Part shown: piece after piece, positions 8,277 to 16,869 of the stretch
Layout of the letters: each line of letters begins with the position of its first letter
Numbering within the stretch: the first letter of the stretch is position 1
Assembly (NCBI GenBank): GCA_025453975.1
Contig: JALOPI010000001.1
Span: 62,001-126,000 of the forward strand
Length of the DNA: 64,000 nucleotides
Direction: 5' to 3'
Origin: Syntrophobacteraceae bacterium
GTDB lineage: Bacteria > Desulfobacterota > Syntrophobacteria > Syntrophobacterales > Syntrophobacteraceae
The notes under the pieces: model-generated
Databases searched by the model: none
The model's input: the letters and a program-made list of their open reading frames with translations, nothing else
What the model was told of the DNA's origin: nothing
Program-made: the position numbers and the translations under genes

Positions 8277-8732
8277 TTATGCTGACTTGATCTGAATCTG
8301 CTTGGGCTTCGCTTCCTCGGCCTTGGGCAGGGTGATCTTGAGAACTCCATCCTTGAAAACGGCCGAGACGGCGTCTGCATTGACCCGGAAAGGCAGCGAG
8401 AAGATCCGCCGGAAGCGTCCGGCTTCCCGCTCGCGACGATGGTAGCTCACGTTTTCAGCCACCGGCAGCTTTCGCTCGCCGCGCAGGGTCACCGTGTCGC
8501 CCTCCACGGAAATGTCGATCTCATCGGGCAGCATTCCGGGAAGCTCCGAGTGCACGTAAAGATTGTCGGCATCCTCGCTGATGTTGACGTGCGGAAAAAC
8601 ATCGCTTCGGAAAGGAGACCCCCCTCTTCCCTTCACGGTGGAATAGAGTCGGTTCATCTCCCGCTGCATCCTCTCGAATTCAGAGCTCAAGCTGAACAAG
8701 TCCGGACGATCCGTCCAACGAATCAGAGCCAT
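8277..8732 (-). CDS. Small heat-shock protein, Hsp20 family (first of pair)
   Basis: A 151-residue alpha-crystallin-domain chaperone. The N-terminal arm FSLSSEFERMQREMNRLYS is the Hsp20 oligomerisation segment; the core runs from VNISEDADNLYVHSELPGM to AVFKDGVLKITLPKAEEAKP, and the tail KQIQIKSA carries the I-x-I motif. SYHRREREAGRFRRIFSLP is the family's class A-like core phrase. It starts at an ATG after AAAGGGGG and is the promoter-proximal gene of the two-gene heat-shock operon. The upstream promoter looks sigma-70-like; I found no CIRCE inverted repeat. Confidence 0.96.
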   Translation of the reverse strand: MALIRWTDRPDLFSLSSEFERMQREMNRLYSTVKGRGGSPFRSDVFPHVNISEDADNLYVHSELPGMLPDEIDISVEGDTVTLRGERKLPVAENVSYHRREREAGRFRRIFSLPFRVNADAVSAVFKDGVLKITLPKAEEAKPKQIQIKSA

Positions 8733-8788
8733 GTGTTTTCCCCCTTTCTAATTGTAATTACTATGTTTTCAGATCATTTTCGAAACCA

Positions 8789-8817
8789 AAATTAATCACA
8801 GCCCCAGGGGGTGTCAA
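8789..8817 (-). promoter_or_regulatory. Putative sigma-70 promoter of the hsp20 pair
   Basis: On the minus strand TTGACA (8812-8817), a 17-base spacer and TAATTT (8789-8794) precede the hsp20 gene by about 60 bases. The -35 is consensus and the -10 is weak. The spacer contains CCCCCTGGGG, which could be a control site. Confidence 0.5.
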
Positions 8818-8839
8818 GACTTGTCAACCCCGAGGCCGG

Positions 8840-8868
8840 TTGACTTTTGAGGCCCCCTTGTCTAAAGA
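8840..8868 (+). promoter_or_regulatory. Putative promoter of the MBL-cobalamin gene block
   Basis: TTGACT (8840-8845), a 17-base spacer and TAAAGA (8863-8868) lie 66 bases before the MBL-fold gene, back to back with the hsp20 promoter. The -10 is poor, so this is tentative. Confidence 0.35.
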
Positions 8869-8934
8869 GAAGCGACCCGGCTTGAGGCCGGAGCGACCTG
8901 TTTCCCAACCCAGTCTTCCAGGAAGAAAGAAGCG

Positions 8935-9786
8935 ATGAAATCATTTGCAGACGAGGATCCACAGCTCGCGGGAGTGCACTGGGTGCAGGATGCCGGAGCC
9001 TGCTCCGGAGTTTACGTCCTGGAGGACGGGCTCACCCTCATCGACGCCGGGAACATGTACGGGCTCATCGACGAGCTCCAGGATCTGGGGTCGCTGGATC
9101 GCCTCCAGAGGATCCTGGTGACCCACTGCCACTTCGACCATGTGGGCGGCATGGAGGAGATCTTCCAGGTGGTGAGTCCCGATGTCTATGTGCATCCCGT
9201 GACGCGTGAGTATCTCAGGCTTCTGAGGGCTCCCTTTCCGGAGTTTTTCGATGCCCTGGAAAAGGACGGCAAGCTGAGGCTGATCCAGGACGGCGAGACG
9301 ATTCCCGGTGGACGTCCCATGAAGGTGCTGCACACGCCCGGGCACACGGCGGGTGACCTGTGCTTTTTTGACAACCAGTCTGGCGCGCTTTTCTGCGGCG
9401 ACGCGGTTCTCCCCTACCGATTCAAGCTCGGACCGGCCCTTTCCCGGCCCGACGAGGTGTGCGGCGGGCGGATGAAGGACAAGCTTCAGAGTTTGAAGCG
9501 GCTGCTCGGCCTGCCCGTGCGACATCTGTTCTCGGGCCATGGCGAGCCGGTGCTCCACAAGGGGGGCGGCCAGATCAAGCTGAGTCTTTACGGCCTCTAT
9601 CAATCGCTCCATGAGGACCGGCCCGAGCTGGCCTGGGCGGCCATGGGGCACGATCTGGTCGAGCTGGGTCAGCTGGACGAGGCCCGCCAGTGCTGGGCCA
9701 AGGCTTCTCAGCTGGCTTGCGAGGCTCCGGAAGTGAAGCGTCTGCGGGATGCCCTTGGAGGGTCGGAAGGCGAGGCGGCTCATTGA
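8935..9786 (+). CDS. MBL-fold metallo-hydrolase
   Basis: A 283-residue metallo-beta-lactamase-fold protein with a full dinuclear metal site: THCHFDHVGGM (HxHxDH, ~residue 63), HTPGHTAGD (~residue 130), FCGDAV with the bridging Asp, and FSGHGEP with the last His (~residue 202). The C-terminal ~60 residues, ending in a tetratricopeptide-like helical pair, lie beyond the core. The fold covers glyoxalase II, lactonase and other thioester or ester hydrolases, and the substrate cannot be read here. Its stop at 9784-9786 is only 23 bp from the likely cbiA start, so it probably belongs to the same transcript as the cobalamin genes; a role there is unproven. Confidence 0.9.
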   Translation: MKSFADEDPQLAGVHWVQDAGACSGVYVLEDGLTLIDAGNMYGLIDELQDLGSLDRLQRILVTHCHFDHVGGMEEIFQVVSPDVYVHPVTREYLRLLRAPFPEFFDALEKDGKLRLIQDGETIPGGRPMKVLHTPGHTAGDLCFFDNQSGALFCGDAVLPYRFKLGPALSRPDEVCGGRMKDKLQSLKRLLGLPVRHLFSGHGEPVLHKGGGQIKLSLYGLYQSLHEDRPELAWAAMGHDLVELGQLDEARQCWAKASQLACEAPEVKRLRDALGGSEGEAAH

Positions 9787-9809
9787 CCGAATGGCCGGGC
9801 GGCGGGAAC

Positions 9810-11267
9810 GTGCGCGGGCGGCGGCATGCCTTTCTCATTGGGGGGGCTCACAGCGGCTGTGGCAAGACGACGATCTCGCTGGCCCTGATGGCCGCTCTGT
9901 GCCGTCGGAGCCTCTCGGTTCAACCGTTCAAGGTGGGGCCGGACTTCATCGATCCCGGCTTCCATACCCAGGTGACCGGCCGCGATTCGCGCAACCTGGA
10001 CGGCTGGATGCTCAACCGTGGCTACAACGAAGCTCTTTTCAGGGGGCTGGTCGCTGGCGCCGATGTGGCCGTGGTCGAGGGGGTCATGGGTCTATTCGAC
10101 GGCTACGACGGGAGAAGCGAATCGGGTAGCAGCGCCGAAATGGCCAAGTGGCTCGGAATCCCCGCCGTGCTGGTGGTGGATGCCCGCAGCATGGCTCGCA
10201 GCGCGGCAGCCCTGGTGTACGGTTTCAGCCGTTTCGACCCCGATCTTGAAATCGCCGGCGTCATCTTCAACCGGATCGGGAGTCCGGGACACCTTGGCTT
10301 CCTCAAGGAGGCCATGGATGCCCATCTGCCGGAGATTCCCGTGCTGGGGGGCGTTCTTCGGGAAGCCGCGCTCACGATCCCCGAGCGGCACCTGGGGCTC
10401 GTGACCTCGGACGAAATCCTGCTGGACGCGACCTGGCAGGATGCGGCCGTGAGCCTGGTGGATCGCTGCATCGACATGGAGGCGCTCCTGGCGGCGACGG
10501 TTTACCGGGAACAGCCGGTGGCAGGGATGCCGTCTGTTGTCCGGCTCTCTCGGGATGAGCCTCCCGTTCCCATCGCCGTGGCCCGGGATGCCGCGTTCTG
10601 TTTCTACTACGCCGACAACCTGGACCTGCTGCGGGAGGCGGGGGCCGAAATCCGCCTTTTTTCCCCCCTGGCGGGCGAGGTCCTGCCCGGGGATGCCGCG
10701 GGGCTCATCCTGGGAGGGGGCTATCCGGAGCTTTTCGCCGCGGAGCTTTCAGTCCGTACCGGGGTGCTTGAGTCCATCCGGCAAGCCGTGGCCCGGGGGA
10801 TGCCCGTGTATGCCGAATGCGGCGGCATGATGTTTCTGGGACGTGAGATCGAGACCCTGGAAGGCGTCCGGTATCCCATGGCGGGCATTCTGCCCTTCGC
10901 CACCCGCATGCTCAAGCGCCGCAAGGCACTGGGATACACGGAGGTCGAGCTGCTGCGGCCGTGCCTGTTGGGCCCCGCGGGGATGCGGCTGCGGGGGCAC
11001 GAGTTCCATTACTCGGAGATCGCCGATCTGGATGAATCCAGGGAGAAAGAAGGGCGGAGTCTCGATGGCCTCCATGCTGTTTACCGGGTGGGACGCCGCA
11101 AATTTGGGGAAAGCCGATCTGAAGGCTACGCCAGGGGATCGGTATTGGCCAGCTACATTCACCTGCACTGGGGCAGCGCCCCCGATGCGGCGGTGAGCTT
11201 CGTTGGGAGCTGTCGGGCATTCCGGGATGTTGTACGAGAAACCAGGCAGTCGCGCGGGAAGGTGTGA
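9810..11267 (+). CDS. cbiA: Cobyrinic acid a,c-diamide synthase
   Basis: This 485-residue glutamine amidotransferase amidates the a and c side chains of cobyrinate in cobalamin synthesis. The N-terminal ATPase domain has the P-loop GGAHSGCGKTT, PFKVGPDFIDPGFH and NLDGWML; the C-terminal GATase-3 domain has ILGGGYPELF and the nucleophile Cys in YAECGGMMFLG. A late His in GHEFHYSEI belongs to the amidotransferase site. I chose the GTG at 9810, which puts the P-loop near residue 10 as usual; the open frame extends into the upstream gene, and a TTG at 9783 is an alternative. cobQ follows after three bases. Confidence 0.95.
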   Translation: MRGRRHAFLIGGAHSGCGKTTISLALMAALCRRSLSVQPFKVGPDFIDPGFHTQVTGRDSRNLDGWMLNRGYNEALFRGLVAGADVAVVEGVMGLFDGYDGRSESGSSAEMAKWLGIPAVLVVDARSMARSAAALVYGFSRFDPDLEIAGVIFNRIGSPGHLGFLKEAMDAHLPEIPVLGGVLREAALTIPERHLGLVTSDEILLDATWQDAAVSLVDRCIDMEALLAATVYREQPVAGMPSVVRLSRDEPPVPIAVARDAAFCFYYADNLDLLREAGAEIRLFSPLAGEVLPGDAAGLILGGGYPELFAAELSVRTGVLESIRQAVARGMPVYAECGGMMFLGREIETLEGVRYPMAGILPFATRMLKRRKALGYTEVELLRPCLLGPAGMRLRGHEFHYSEIADLDESREKEGRSLDGLHAVYRVGRRKFGESRSEGYARGSVLASYIHLHWGSAPDAAVSFVGSCRAFRDVVRETRQSRGKV

Positions 11268-11270
11268 CCA

Positions 11271-12818
11271 ATGAGCATGAACGCCAAGGCCCTCATGTTT
11301 CTGGGGACTGGCTCGGACGTGGGGAAGAGCGTGCTGGCCGCGGCCTACTGCCGCATCCTCCGGCAGGAAGGGTTTCGGGTGGCGCCGTTCAAGGCGCAGA
11401 ACATGGCCCTGAACTCCTTCATCACGCCGGAGGGCGGCGAGATGGGCCGGGCTCAGGTGGTTCAGGCCGAGGCGGCGGGTCTGGCTCCCCACGTGGACAT
11501 GAATCCCATTCTTCTCAAGCCCACATGCCAGATGGGCTCCCAGGTCATCGTGCGCGGGAGATCCGTCGGGAACTATTCGGCCCTGGAATACTATCACTTC
11601 AAGAAGGAGCTGGTCTCCGTCGTGCGCGAGAGTTATGAGCGGCTGGCTTCCCGGTACGAGGTCATCGTCATCGAGGGGGCGGGGAGCGCCGTCGAGCTGA
11701 ATCTCAGGGAGCACGACCTGGTGAATCTCTCCATGGCGGCCATGGCGGACGCCCGTTGCGTGCTGGTGGGCGACATTGACCGCGGGGGCATCTTCGCGGC
11801 ACTCCTGGGGAGCACCATGCTCATGACGCCCGAGGAGCGGGCTCGAATCACAGGCTTCATGGTCAACAAGCTCCGGGGCGATCCCAGGCTGTTCGCCAAC
11901 GGGATCGATATCATCGAGTCGCGATCAGGCCTGCCCGTCCTTGGTGTCATTCCCCATTTCGACCACATCGCCCTGCAGGAAGAGGACAGCGTGGCCCTGA
12001 AGCGGCGCATGGAGCGGGGAAGCCGTGGGCAGGAGGAAGGGGCCGCCAGCCTGAGGATCGGGGTGGTGAGGCTGCCGTTCATCTCCAATTATACGGATTT
12101 CGACTGCTTCGAGCAGGAGCCCGGCGTGGGGCTCGTCTACTTCGATGGCCCCCGCCGCGTGTTCGACTTCGACGCCATCATCCTGCCGGGCAGCAAGAAC
12201 ACCCTGGAGGACCTGGCCTACCTCAAGCGGACGGGGCTGGCCGAGGCACTCATGGCTTTCCTCAAGTCCGGGGGCACGGTGGTGGGACTGTGCGGCGGCT
12301 ACCAGATGCTGGGTCGGAGTGTCCGGGACCCTCACGGCGTGGAGAGCGGTTTACGCGAGGTGGCGGGGCTGGGGCTCCTTGACATGGAAACGGAGATGTT
12401 TCAGGACAAAATCACGTCCCAGGTGGAGGCGGAGGTCCTGGATGGGCTGGGGCTTGGCGATTCGAGGATCGAGCGGGTGACCGGCTACGAGATCCATATG
12501 GGACGCAGCACCCCGGGCGAGGGCGCTCAGCCGCTCTTTCGCATTGTCCGTCGGGATGGGAAGGCCGCCAACGTCGAGGACGGCCTCCACGGGGCCGACG
12601 GCAGGGTCTGGGGCACCTATATCCACGGGGTCTTCGACGGAGACGGTTTCCGGCGTGGCTTTCTCCGGAGTCTGGGGCTTCGATCCGGAAAGGAGGAGAT
12701 TCCTCTCTCCGACGGGTACTCTTACTCGGAGTGGAAGGAAAGACAGTATGAGCTTCTGGCGGACCACGCCCGCCGCCACACCGATGTCCGGCGCATCATC
12801 GATGCGCTGGGGCTCTGA
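11271..12818 (+). CDS. cobQ: Cobyric acid synthase
   Basis: This 515-residue glutamine-dependent enzyme adds four amide groups to adenosylcobyrinic acid a,c-diamide (CobQ/CbiP). Its N-terminal dethiobiotin-synthetase-like ATPase carries FLGTGSDVGKSVL, PFKAQNMALNSF, QAEAAGL and DIDRGGIFAALLG; the GATase domain carries ILPGSKNTLEDL, nucleophile Cys in GLCGGYQMLGR, and GYEIHMG. Length is typical. It starts three bases after the cbiA stop, so translational coupling is likely, and cbiB follows after 16 bp. Confidence 0.97.
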   Translation: MSMNAKALMFLGTGSDVGKSVLAAAYCRILRQEGFRVAPFKAQNMALNSFITPEGGEMGRAQVVQAEAAGLAPHVDMNPILLKPTCQMGSQVIVRGRSVGNYSALEYYHFKKELVSVVRESYERLASRYEVIVIEGAGSAVELNLREHDLVNLSMAAMADARCVLVGDIDRGGIFAALLGSTMLMTPEERARITGFMVNKLRGDPRLFANGIDIIESRSGLPVLGVIPHFDHIALQEEDSVALKRRMERGSRGQEEGAASLRIGVVRLPFISNYTDFDCFEQEPGVGLVYFDGPRRVFDFDAIILPGSKNTLEDLAYLKRTGLAEALMAFLKSGGTVVGLCGGYQMLGRSVRDPHGVESGLREVAGLGLLDMETEMFQDKITSQVEAEVLDGLGLGDSRIERVTGYEIHMGRSTPGEGAQPLFRIVRRDGKAANVEDGLHGADGRVWGTYIHGVFDGDGFRRGFLRSLGLRSGKEEIPLSDGYSYSEWKERQYELLADHARRHTDVRRIIDALGL

Positions 12819-12834
12819 AAAGGCTCGCTGAACG

Positions 12835-13803
12835 ATGGATTTCCTTTCCTGGCACCTGGCGGCGGCGTATGTCCTGGACGTGATCCTGGGCGACCCCCCC
12901 CGCTGGCCCCACCCGATTCGCTGGATCGGCCGCTGGATTCAATGGTGCGAATCCCTGTTTTATGATGCCGGGGGCTCGCCGGTCTACCAGCGCCTGGCCG
13001 GCTTTGTCTTCTGGCTGATGGTGGTGGCGGGCGTGGCCAGCACCACCCTGGCTTGCGTGAAGCTGGCCTGGTTCCTTCACCCCATGGCGGGAACGGTTCT
13101 GGGGGTCTGGATCGCCTACGCGGCCCTGGCCACCAGGAGCCTCCACACGGAATCCCGCGCCGTGGTCCAGGCCCTGGCGACCGGCGACCTGCCGCTGGCG
13201 AGAAAGCGCCTGTCCTGGATCGTCAGCCGCGACACCAGCCAACTGGACGAGAGGGAGATCCTGCGGGCCGTCATGGAAACGGTCTCCGAGAACATCTCCG
13301 ACGGGATCGTGGCGCCGCTGCTGTTCCTGGCGCTCGGGGGAACGGTGGGTGCCATGGCTTACAAGGCGGTCAGCACCATGGACTCCATGGTGGGCTATCT
13401 CAACGAGCGCTATCGTCATTTCGGCTGGTTCGCGGCCCGTGCGGACGATGTGCTCAACTGGCTCCCGTCGAGGCTGACCGCTCTCCTGATGGTGGCCGGG
13501 GCCGCTGGGCTTGGACAGGACTGGCGGAGCGCCTTCCAGGTGGCTCTCAGGGACGGCCGCCGGACGAAGAGCCCCAACGCGGGCTATCCGGAAGCGGCCG
13601 CCGCCGGCGCATTGAATGTGCAGCTGGGAGGCGCCAGCGTTTACTTTGGCCAGATGGTCGTCAAGCCGACCCTGGGTGACGACGTCAAGCCCCTGAGCCC
13701 AGAAGTGTATGTATCCATGATCCGGCTGATGTACGCCACGTCCTTCCTGGCTTTTCTGCTGGCCGCGGGGCTGCTCCATGCTCTCCGGCTGCTCGGGGCC
13801 TGA
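12835..13803 (+). CDS. cbiB: Adenosylcobinamide-phosphate synthase
   Basis: A 322-residue polytopic membrane protein (CbiB/CobD) that joins aminopropanol phosphate to cobyric acid. Conserved family phrases are DVILGDPPRWPHPIRWIG at the N-terminus, ETVSENISDGIVAPLLF near residue 150, KAVSTMDSMVGY, FGWFAARADDVLNWLP and SPNAGYPEAAAAGAL near residue 250. Four or five hydrophobic helices are apparent. It sits 16 bp after cobQ and before the aminotransferase-like decarboxylase that supplies its aminopropanol phosphate substrate, which fits one operon. Confidence 0.96.
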   Translation: MDFLSWHLAAAYVLDVILGDPPRWPHPIRWIGRWIQWCESLFYDAGGSPVYQRLAGFVFWLMVVAGVASTTLACVKLAWFLHPMAGTVLGVWIAYAALATRSLHTESRAVVQALATGDLPLARKRLSWIVSRDTSQLDEREILRAVMETVSENISDGIVAPLLFLALGGTVGAMAYKAVSTMDSMVGYLNERYRHFGWFAARADDVLNWLPSRLTALLMVAGAAGLGQDWRSAFQVALRDGRRTKSPNAGYPEAAAAGALNVQLGGASVYFGQMVVKPTLGDDVKPLSPEVYVSMIRLMYATSFLAFLLAAGLLHALRLLGA

Positions 13804-13899
13804 TGCGCTCTGGGTTGGGCCGAGGCCTGGAGACCGGTACCATGAGCCTGAAGCTCCAAACCTGAAACTTGACTCGTTCCATCTCGAAAGCGACGGTCC

Positions 13900-14988
13900 A
13901 TGAGCTTCCCTCACGGCGGCAATGTCTACGAAGTGGCCCACCAGCTGGGATGCTCCCCGGATGCCATCCTGGATTTCAGTGCCAGCATCAACCCTTTGGG
14001 GCCGCCAGCGGGGCTGTGGGAGGAGCTTCGAAAGGGGTATCCCGCGCTCCAGCATTACCCCGACATTTCCAACCGGGACCTGGTGGAGGCCCTGGCCGAG
14101 CTTCACCGGGCCGCGCCCGACCAGGTCGTGGTCGGCAACGGCTCCACGGAGCTGATTTACTGGCTGGCCAGGGCGTTGAATCTCGAGAGGGCCGTCGTGG
14201 CGGTTCCTACCTTCAGCGAGTATCTGCGGGCTTTCCAGCGCGAGGGGGTGGGCCTGGAAAGACTCGTTTCCACCGAGGATGCCGGGTTCCAGCCTGACCT
14301 GGAGCATCTGGGGGCCCGCGTGGCCGAAGCCCGACCCGACGCGGTCCTCCTGACCCATCCCGGCAGCCCTTCGGGAGTCCTTCTGGCTCCCCAGGTCCGT
14401 CTATGGGCTGTCGAGGCCTGCCGGTCCCAGGGCTGGACCGCCATCATCGACGAAGCCTTCATCGACTTTTGCGAGGAGGAATCCCTCAAGAGCCTGCTCA
14501 TGGAAACAACGCCCCTCGTCATCATCCGCTCCATGACCAAGTTCTACGCCATTCCCGGGCTCAGGCTGGGCTACATCCTCACATCACCCGAGCTTGCCCG
14601 CCGCATTCGTCAGCTCGTTCCCCCCTGGTCCATCAACACATTCGCTCAAATCGCCGGAGCTTACTGCGCTCGCCAGGAGAAGTACCGAGCCGAGACCATC
14701 GCACTGGTCACCCGCGAACGGGAATTCCTCGCGGCTGGGCTGGGCGAATCCGGGCTGGGCCGTGCAATCCCCGGCGTGGCCAATTACCTCCTCGTCCGCA
14801 TGGCTGACCATCTCCCCGGCGTGAGGAAGCTCCAGGAAGACCTGCTCCATCGCCATCGCATCCTGATCCGCGACTGCTGGAATTTTGATGGAGTGGGCGA
14901 GCGGTTTTTCCGCATTGCCGTTAGGCTTCCGGAGCAGAACCGCCGGCTGCTGGCGGCTTTGAAAGAGTGGGTCGAAACGGTGGGCTGA
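13900..14988 (+). CDS. cobD: Threonine-phosphate decarboxylase
   Basis: A 362-residue PLP enzyme of the aspartate aminotransferase fold that makes (R)-1-aminopropan-2-ol phosphate from L-threonine phosphate for the cobalamin nucleotide loop. The N-terminal HGGNVYEVAHQLG and DFSASINPLGPP are hallmarks of CobD/CobC proteins as opposed to histidinol-phosphate aminotransferase; VGNGSTELIY, IDEAFIDF and the PLP lysine in RSMTKFYAIPGLRLGY follow. The symbol is cobD in Salmonella usage and cobC in Pseudomonas usage. It is 96 bp after cbiB and ends at a strong hairpin, closing the cobalamin block. Confidence 0.92.
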   Translation: MSFPHGGNVYEVAHQLGCSPDAILDFSASINPLGPPAGLWEELRKGYPALQHYPDISNRDLVEALAELHRAAPDQVVVGNGSTELIYWLARALNLERAVVAVPTFSEYLRAFQREGVGLERLVSTEDAGFQPDLEHLGARVAEARPDAVLLTHPGSPSGVLLAPQVRLWAVEACRSQGWTAIIDEAFIDFCEEESLKSLLMETTPLVIIRSMTKFYAIPGLRLGYILTSPELARRIRQLVPPWSINTFAQIAGAYCARQEKYRAETIALVTREREFLAAGLGESGLGRAIPGVANYLLVRMADHLPGVRKLQEDLLHRHRILIRDCWNFDGVGERFFRIAVRLPEQNRRLLAALKEWVETVG

Positions 14989-15036
14989 GGAAGGTGTGAT
15001 GACCCGGGGGGGGCGCGGCTCGGCCCTTGGTGTCCA

Positions 15037-15075
15037 GCCCCCGCGGGCTCCCCGTGAAAGGGGGGCTCCGGGGGC
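15037..15075. terminator. Two-part GC hairpin between convergent genes
   Basis: Outer arms GCCCCCG (15037-15043) and CGGGGGC (15069-15075) enclose an inner stem GCTCCCC/GGGGGGC (15047-15053/15060-15066, one G-T pair). It separates the end of the cobalamin block (+) from the converging small gene (-) and probably terminates transcription from either side. There is no long T-tract. Confidence 0.6.
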
Positions 15076-15094
15076 GCTGTTTTCCGCCAGGGCT

Positions 15095-15370
15095 TCAATC
15101 CTCGTGGTGGGGATGCTCGTCCTTCAGAAAGTACCGGTGATATTCGGATTCCTCGAGGTGCTTCCGCATGGTGTCGCTGATCAGGTTGAAGATGGCTTCG
15201 ATCTCTTCATCGCCGAGCCTTGGGACCAGGAGCTCCATGAGATCGTCGTCGGAGAATTTCTGCAGGTAGTAGATGAGCGACTTCTCGTCGATCTCCCTCG
15301 AGAAGCCGAAGGCGACCATCCCGTCGTAGGCTTCCACGAAATCGTGGCGATGCTTGACCGCTGAGCTCAA
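15095..15370 (-). CDS. Small conserved protein downstream of ino1, unknown function
   Basis: A 91-residue acidic, probably all-helical protein with no signal peptide or membrane segment. Visible features are a Y/F-rich N-terminal half (SLIYYLQKFSDDDLMELLVP) and a His/Glu-rich tail (EHPHHED) that might bind metal. The start is a TTG at 15370, eight bases after AGGAGG; no better ATG exists. It begins 13 bp after the ino1 stop, so it is almost certainly cotranscribed with ino1. I do not recognise a family and assign no function. Confidence 0.7.
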   Translation of the reverse strand: MSSAVKHRHDFVEAYDGMVAFGFSREIDEKSLIYYLQKFSDDDLMELLVPRLGDEEIEAIFNLISDTMRKHLEESEYHRYFLKDEHPHHED

Positions 15371-15383
15371 TTCGGATCCCTCC

Positions 15384-16733
15384 TCAGGACTTCTCGTCGT
15401 TCATATAATAATCCAGGCCGAAGTGCGTGATCTGCTCCTCGCCCATGAGGTACCGGAGTGTGTTCTTGAGCTTCATGAGCTGAATGAAGAGGTCGTGCTC
15501 GGGATAGAGGTCTTCCTTGTGCATGGGGCTCTTGAAATAGAAGGAAAGCCATTCCTGGATGCCGCTCATGCCCACCCGCTGGGCCAGGTCCATGAAGAGT
15601 GCCAGGTCCGCCACCAGCGGCGCCGCCAGGATGCTGTCTCGGCAGAGGAAGTCGACCTTGATCTGCATGGGATATCCGAGCCATCCAAAAATGTCGATGC
15701 AGTCCCAGCCTTCCTTGTTGTCCCCCCGGGGTGGATAGTAGTTGATGGTCACCTTGTGGTAGTAGTTCTTGTAGAGGGTGGGGTAGAGATGGGGCTGGAG
15801 GATGTATTCCAGGACCGAAAGCTTGCTCTCCTCCTTGGTCTTGAAGGAATCCTTGTCGTCGAGCACCAGGCCGTCCCGGTTGCCGAGGATGTTGGTGGAG
15901 TACCATCCTTCGAGACCCAGCATGCGGGACTTGAGCCCCGGCGCCAGAATGGTCTTCATGAGGGTCTGGCCCGTCTTGAAATCCTTTCCCGCGATGGGTA
16001 CGCCCTCCCGGCCGGCCAGCTCCATCATGGCCGGGACGTCGATGGTCAGATTGGGGGCGCCGTTGATGAAAGGAACGCCGCTCTCAAGGGCCGCCACGGC
16101 GTAGAGCATGCTCGGCGGAATGCGGGGGTCGCTGGCGTCGATGGCCTTCTGGAGGGCGTCGATGGACCCGTGTATGTCGTCTTCCTGCCGCAGAAACACT
16201 TCGGTGCTGCCGCACCAGATCATGACGCACCGCCGGGCACCGTGGGCGGCCTTGAATCGGGCGATGTCTTCCTTCAGCGCCTCCACCCGGGCCCGCAGGC
16301 TCCGTTCCTCCTTGACGTATGTGCCATCCAGGTTGCGGACGAAGGCCCGGTCGAAGACCGCCTTCATCGGCCGTATGGTGCTCAGGAAATCCTTGATGGA
16401 ATCCAGGTGATCCCGTCTCAGAACCCTCGCGTAGAGGGCCGCTTCGTGAGCGTTGGCCTCATAGATGTCCCAGCCCCCGAACACCATGTCCTCCATGGAC
16501 GCCAGGGGCACGAAATCCTTGATCTTGGGGCTGCGGCGCTCGTTGCGCTTTCCCAAACGGATGGTGGCGAGCTGCGTGAGGGAGCCGATGGGCTCGGCCA
16601 GCCCCTTGCGCACCAGCTCCACGCCGGCGATGAAGGTGGTGCTCACGGCTCCGCCGATGCCGGGAATGAGCACGCCCAGAGGACCCTGCGGGACCTCGAT
16701 CTGATCGTTTCGCTTCAGGTTCTTTTCTTTCAA
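15384..16733 (-). CDS. ino1: myo-Inositol-1-phosphate synthase
   Basis: A 449-residue NAD-dependent synthase converting glucose-6-phosphate to 1L-myo-inositol-1-phosphate. The Rossmann segment LGVLIPGIGGAVSTTFIAG, the conserved FINGAPNLTIDVPAMMELA and IAGKDFKTGQTLMK (catalytic lysines), and the late DSILAAPLVADLALFMDLA identify the family. The start is a TTG at 16733, seven bases after GGAGG; there is no competing ATG nearby. In bacteria the product feeds inositol lipids or osmolytes such as di-myo-inositol phosphate; neither downstream pathway is visible here. A 91-residue protein follows in the same operon. Confidence 0.94.
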   Translation of the reverse strand: MKEKNLKRNDQIEVPQGPLGVLIPGIGGAVSTTFIAGVELVRKGLAEPIGSLTQLATIRLGKRNERRSPKIKDFVPLASMEDMVFGGWDIYEANAHEAALYARVLRRDHLDSIKDFLSTIRPMKAVFDRAFVRNLDGTYVKEERSLRARVEALKEDIARFKAAHGARRCVMIWCGSTEVFLRQEDDIHGSIDALQKAIDASDPRIPPSMLYAVAALESGVPFINGAPNLTIDVPAMMELAGREGVPIAGKDFKTGQTLMKTILAPGLKSRMLGLEGWYSTNILGNRDGLVLDDKDSFKTKEESKLSVLEYILQPHLYPTLYKNYYHKVTINYYPPRGDNKEGWDCIDIFGWLGYPMQIKVDFLCRDSILAAPLVADLALFMDLAQRVGMSGIQEWLSFYFKSPMHKEDLYPEHDLFIQLMKLKNTLRYLMGEEQITHFGLDYYMNDEKS

Positions 16734-16869
16734 AGGTGTGCCTCCGTCATATTGCGATCATCCAATGCTTCGCGCCAGAAGGCAGCATAGGACCAAGGGC
16801 GGAAGCCTGTCAAGCCACCACCCGATCCGGGGACCGTGCTCCGGTGCGTGTGTCGAGCCCCATGGCCCT

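Noticed and set aside
8733-8934. CIRCE or sigma-32 promoter for the hsp20 pair
   Set aside because: No TTAGCACTC-N9-GAGTGCTAA repeat and no good CTTGAA/CCCCAT pairing; a sigma-70-like pair fits better.
12796-14358. Minus-strand open frame of 520 codons
   Set aside because: Lies antisense to cbiB and the threonine-phosphate decarboxylase; composition is that of a shadow.
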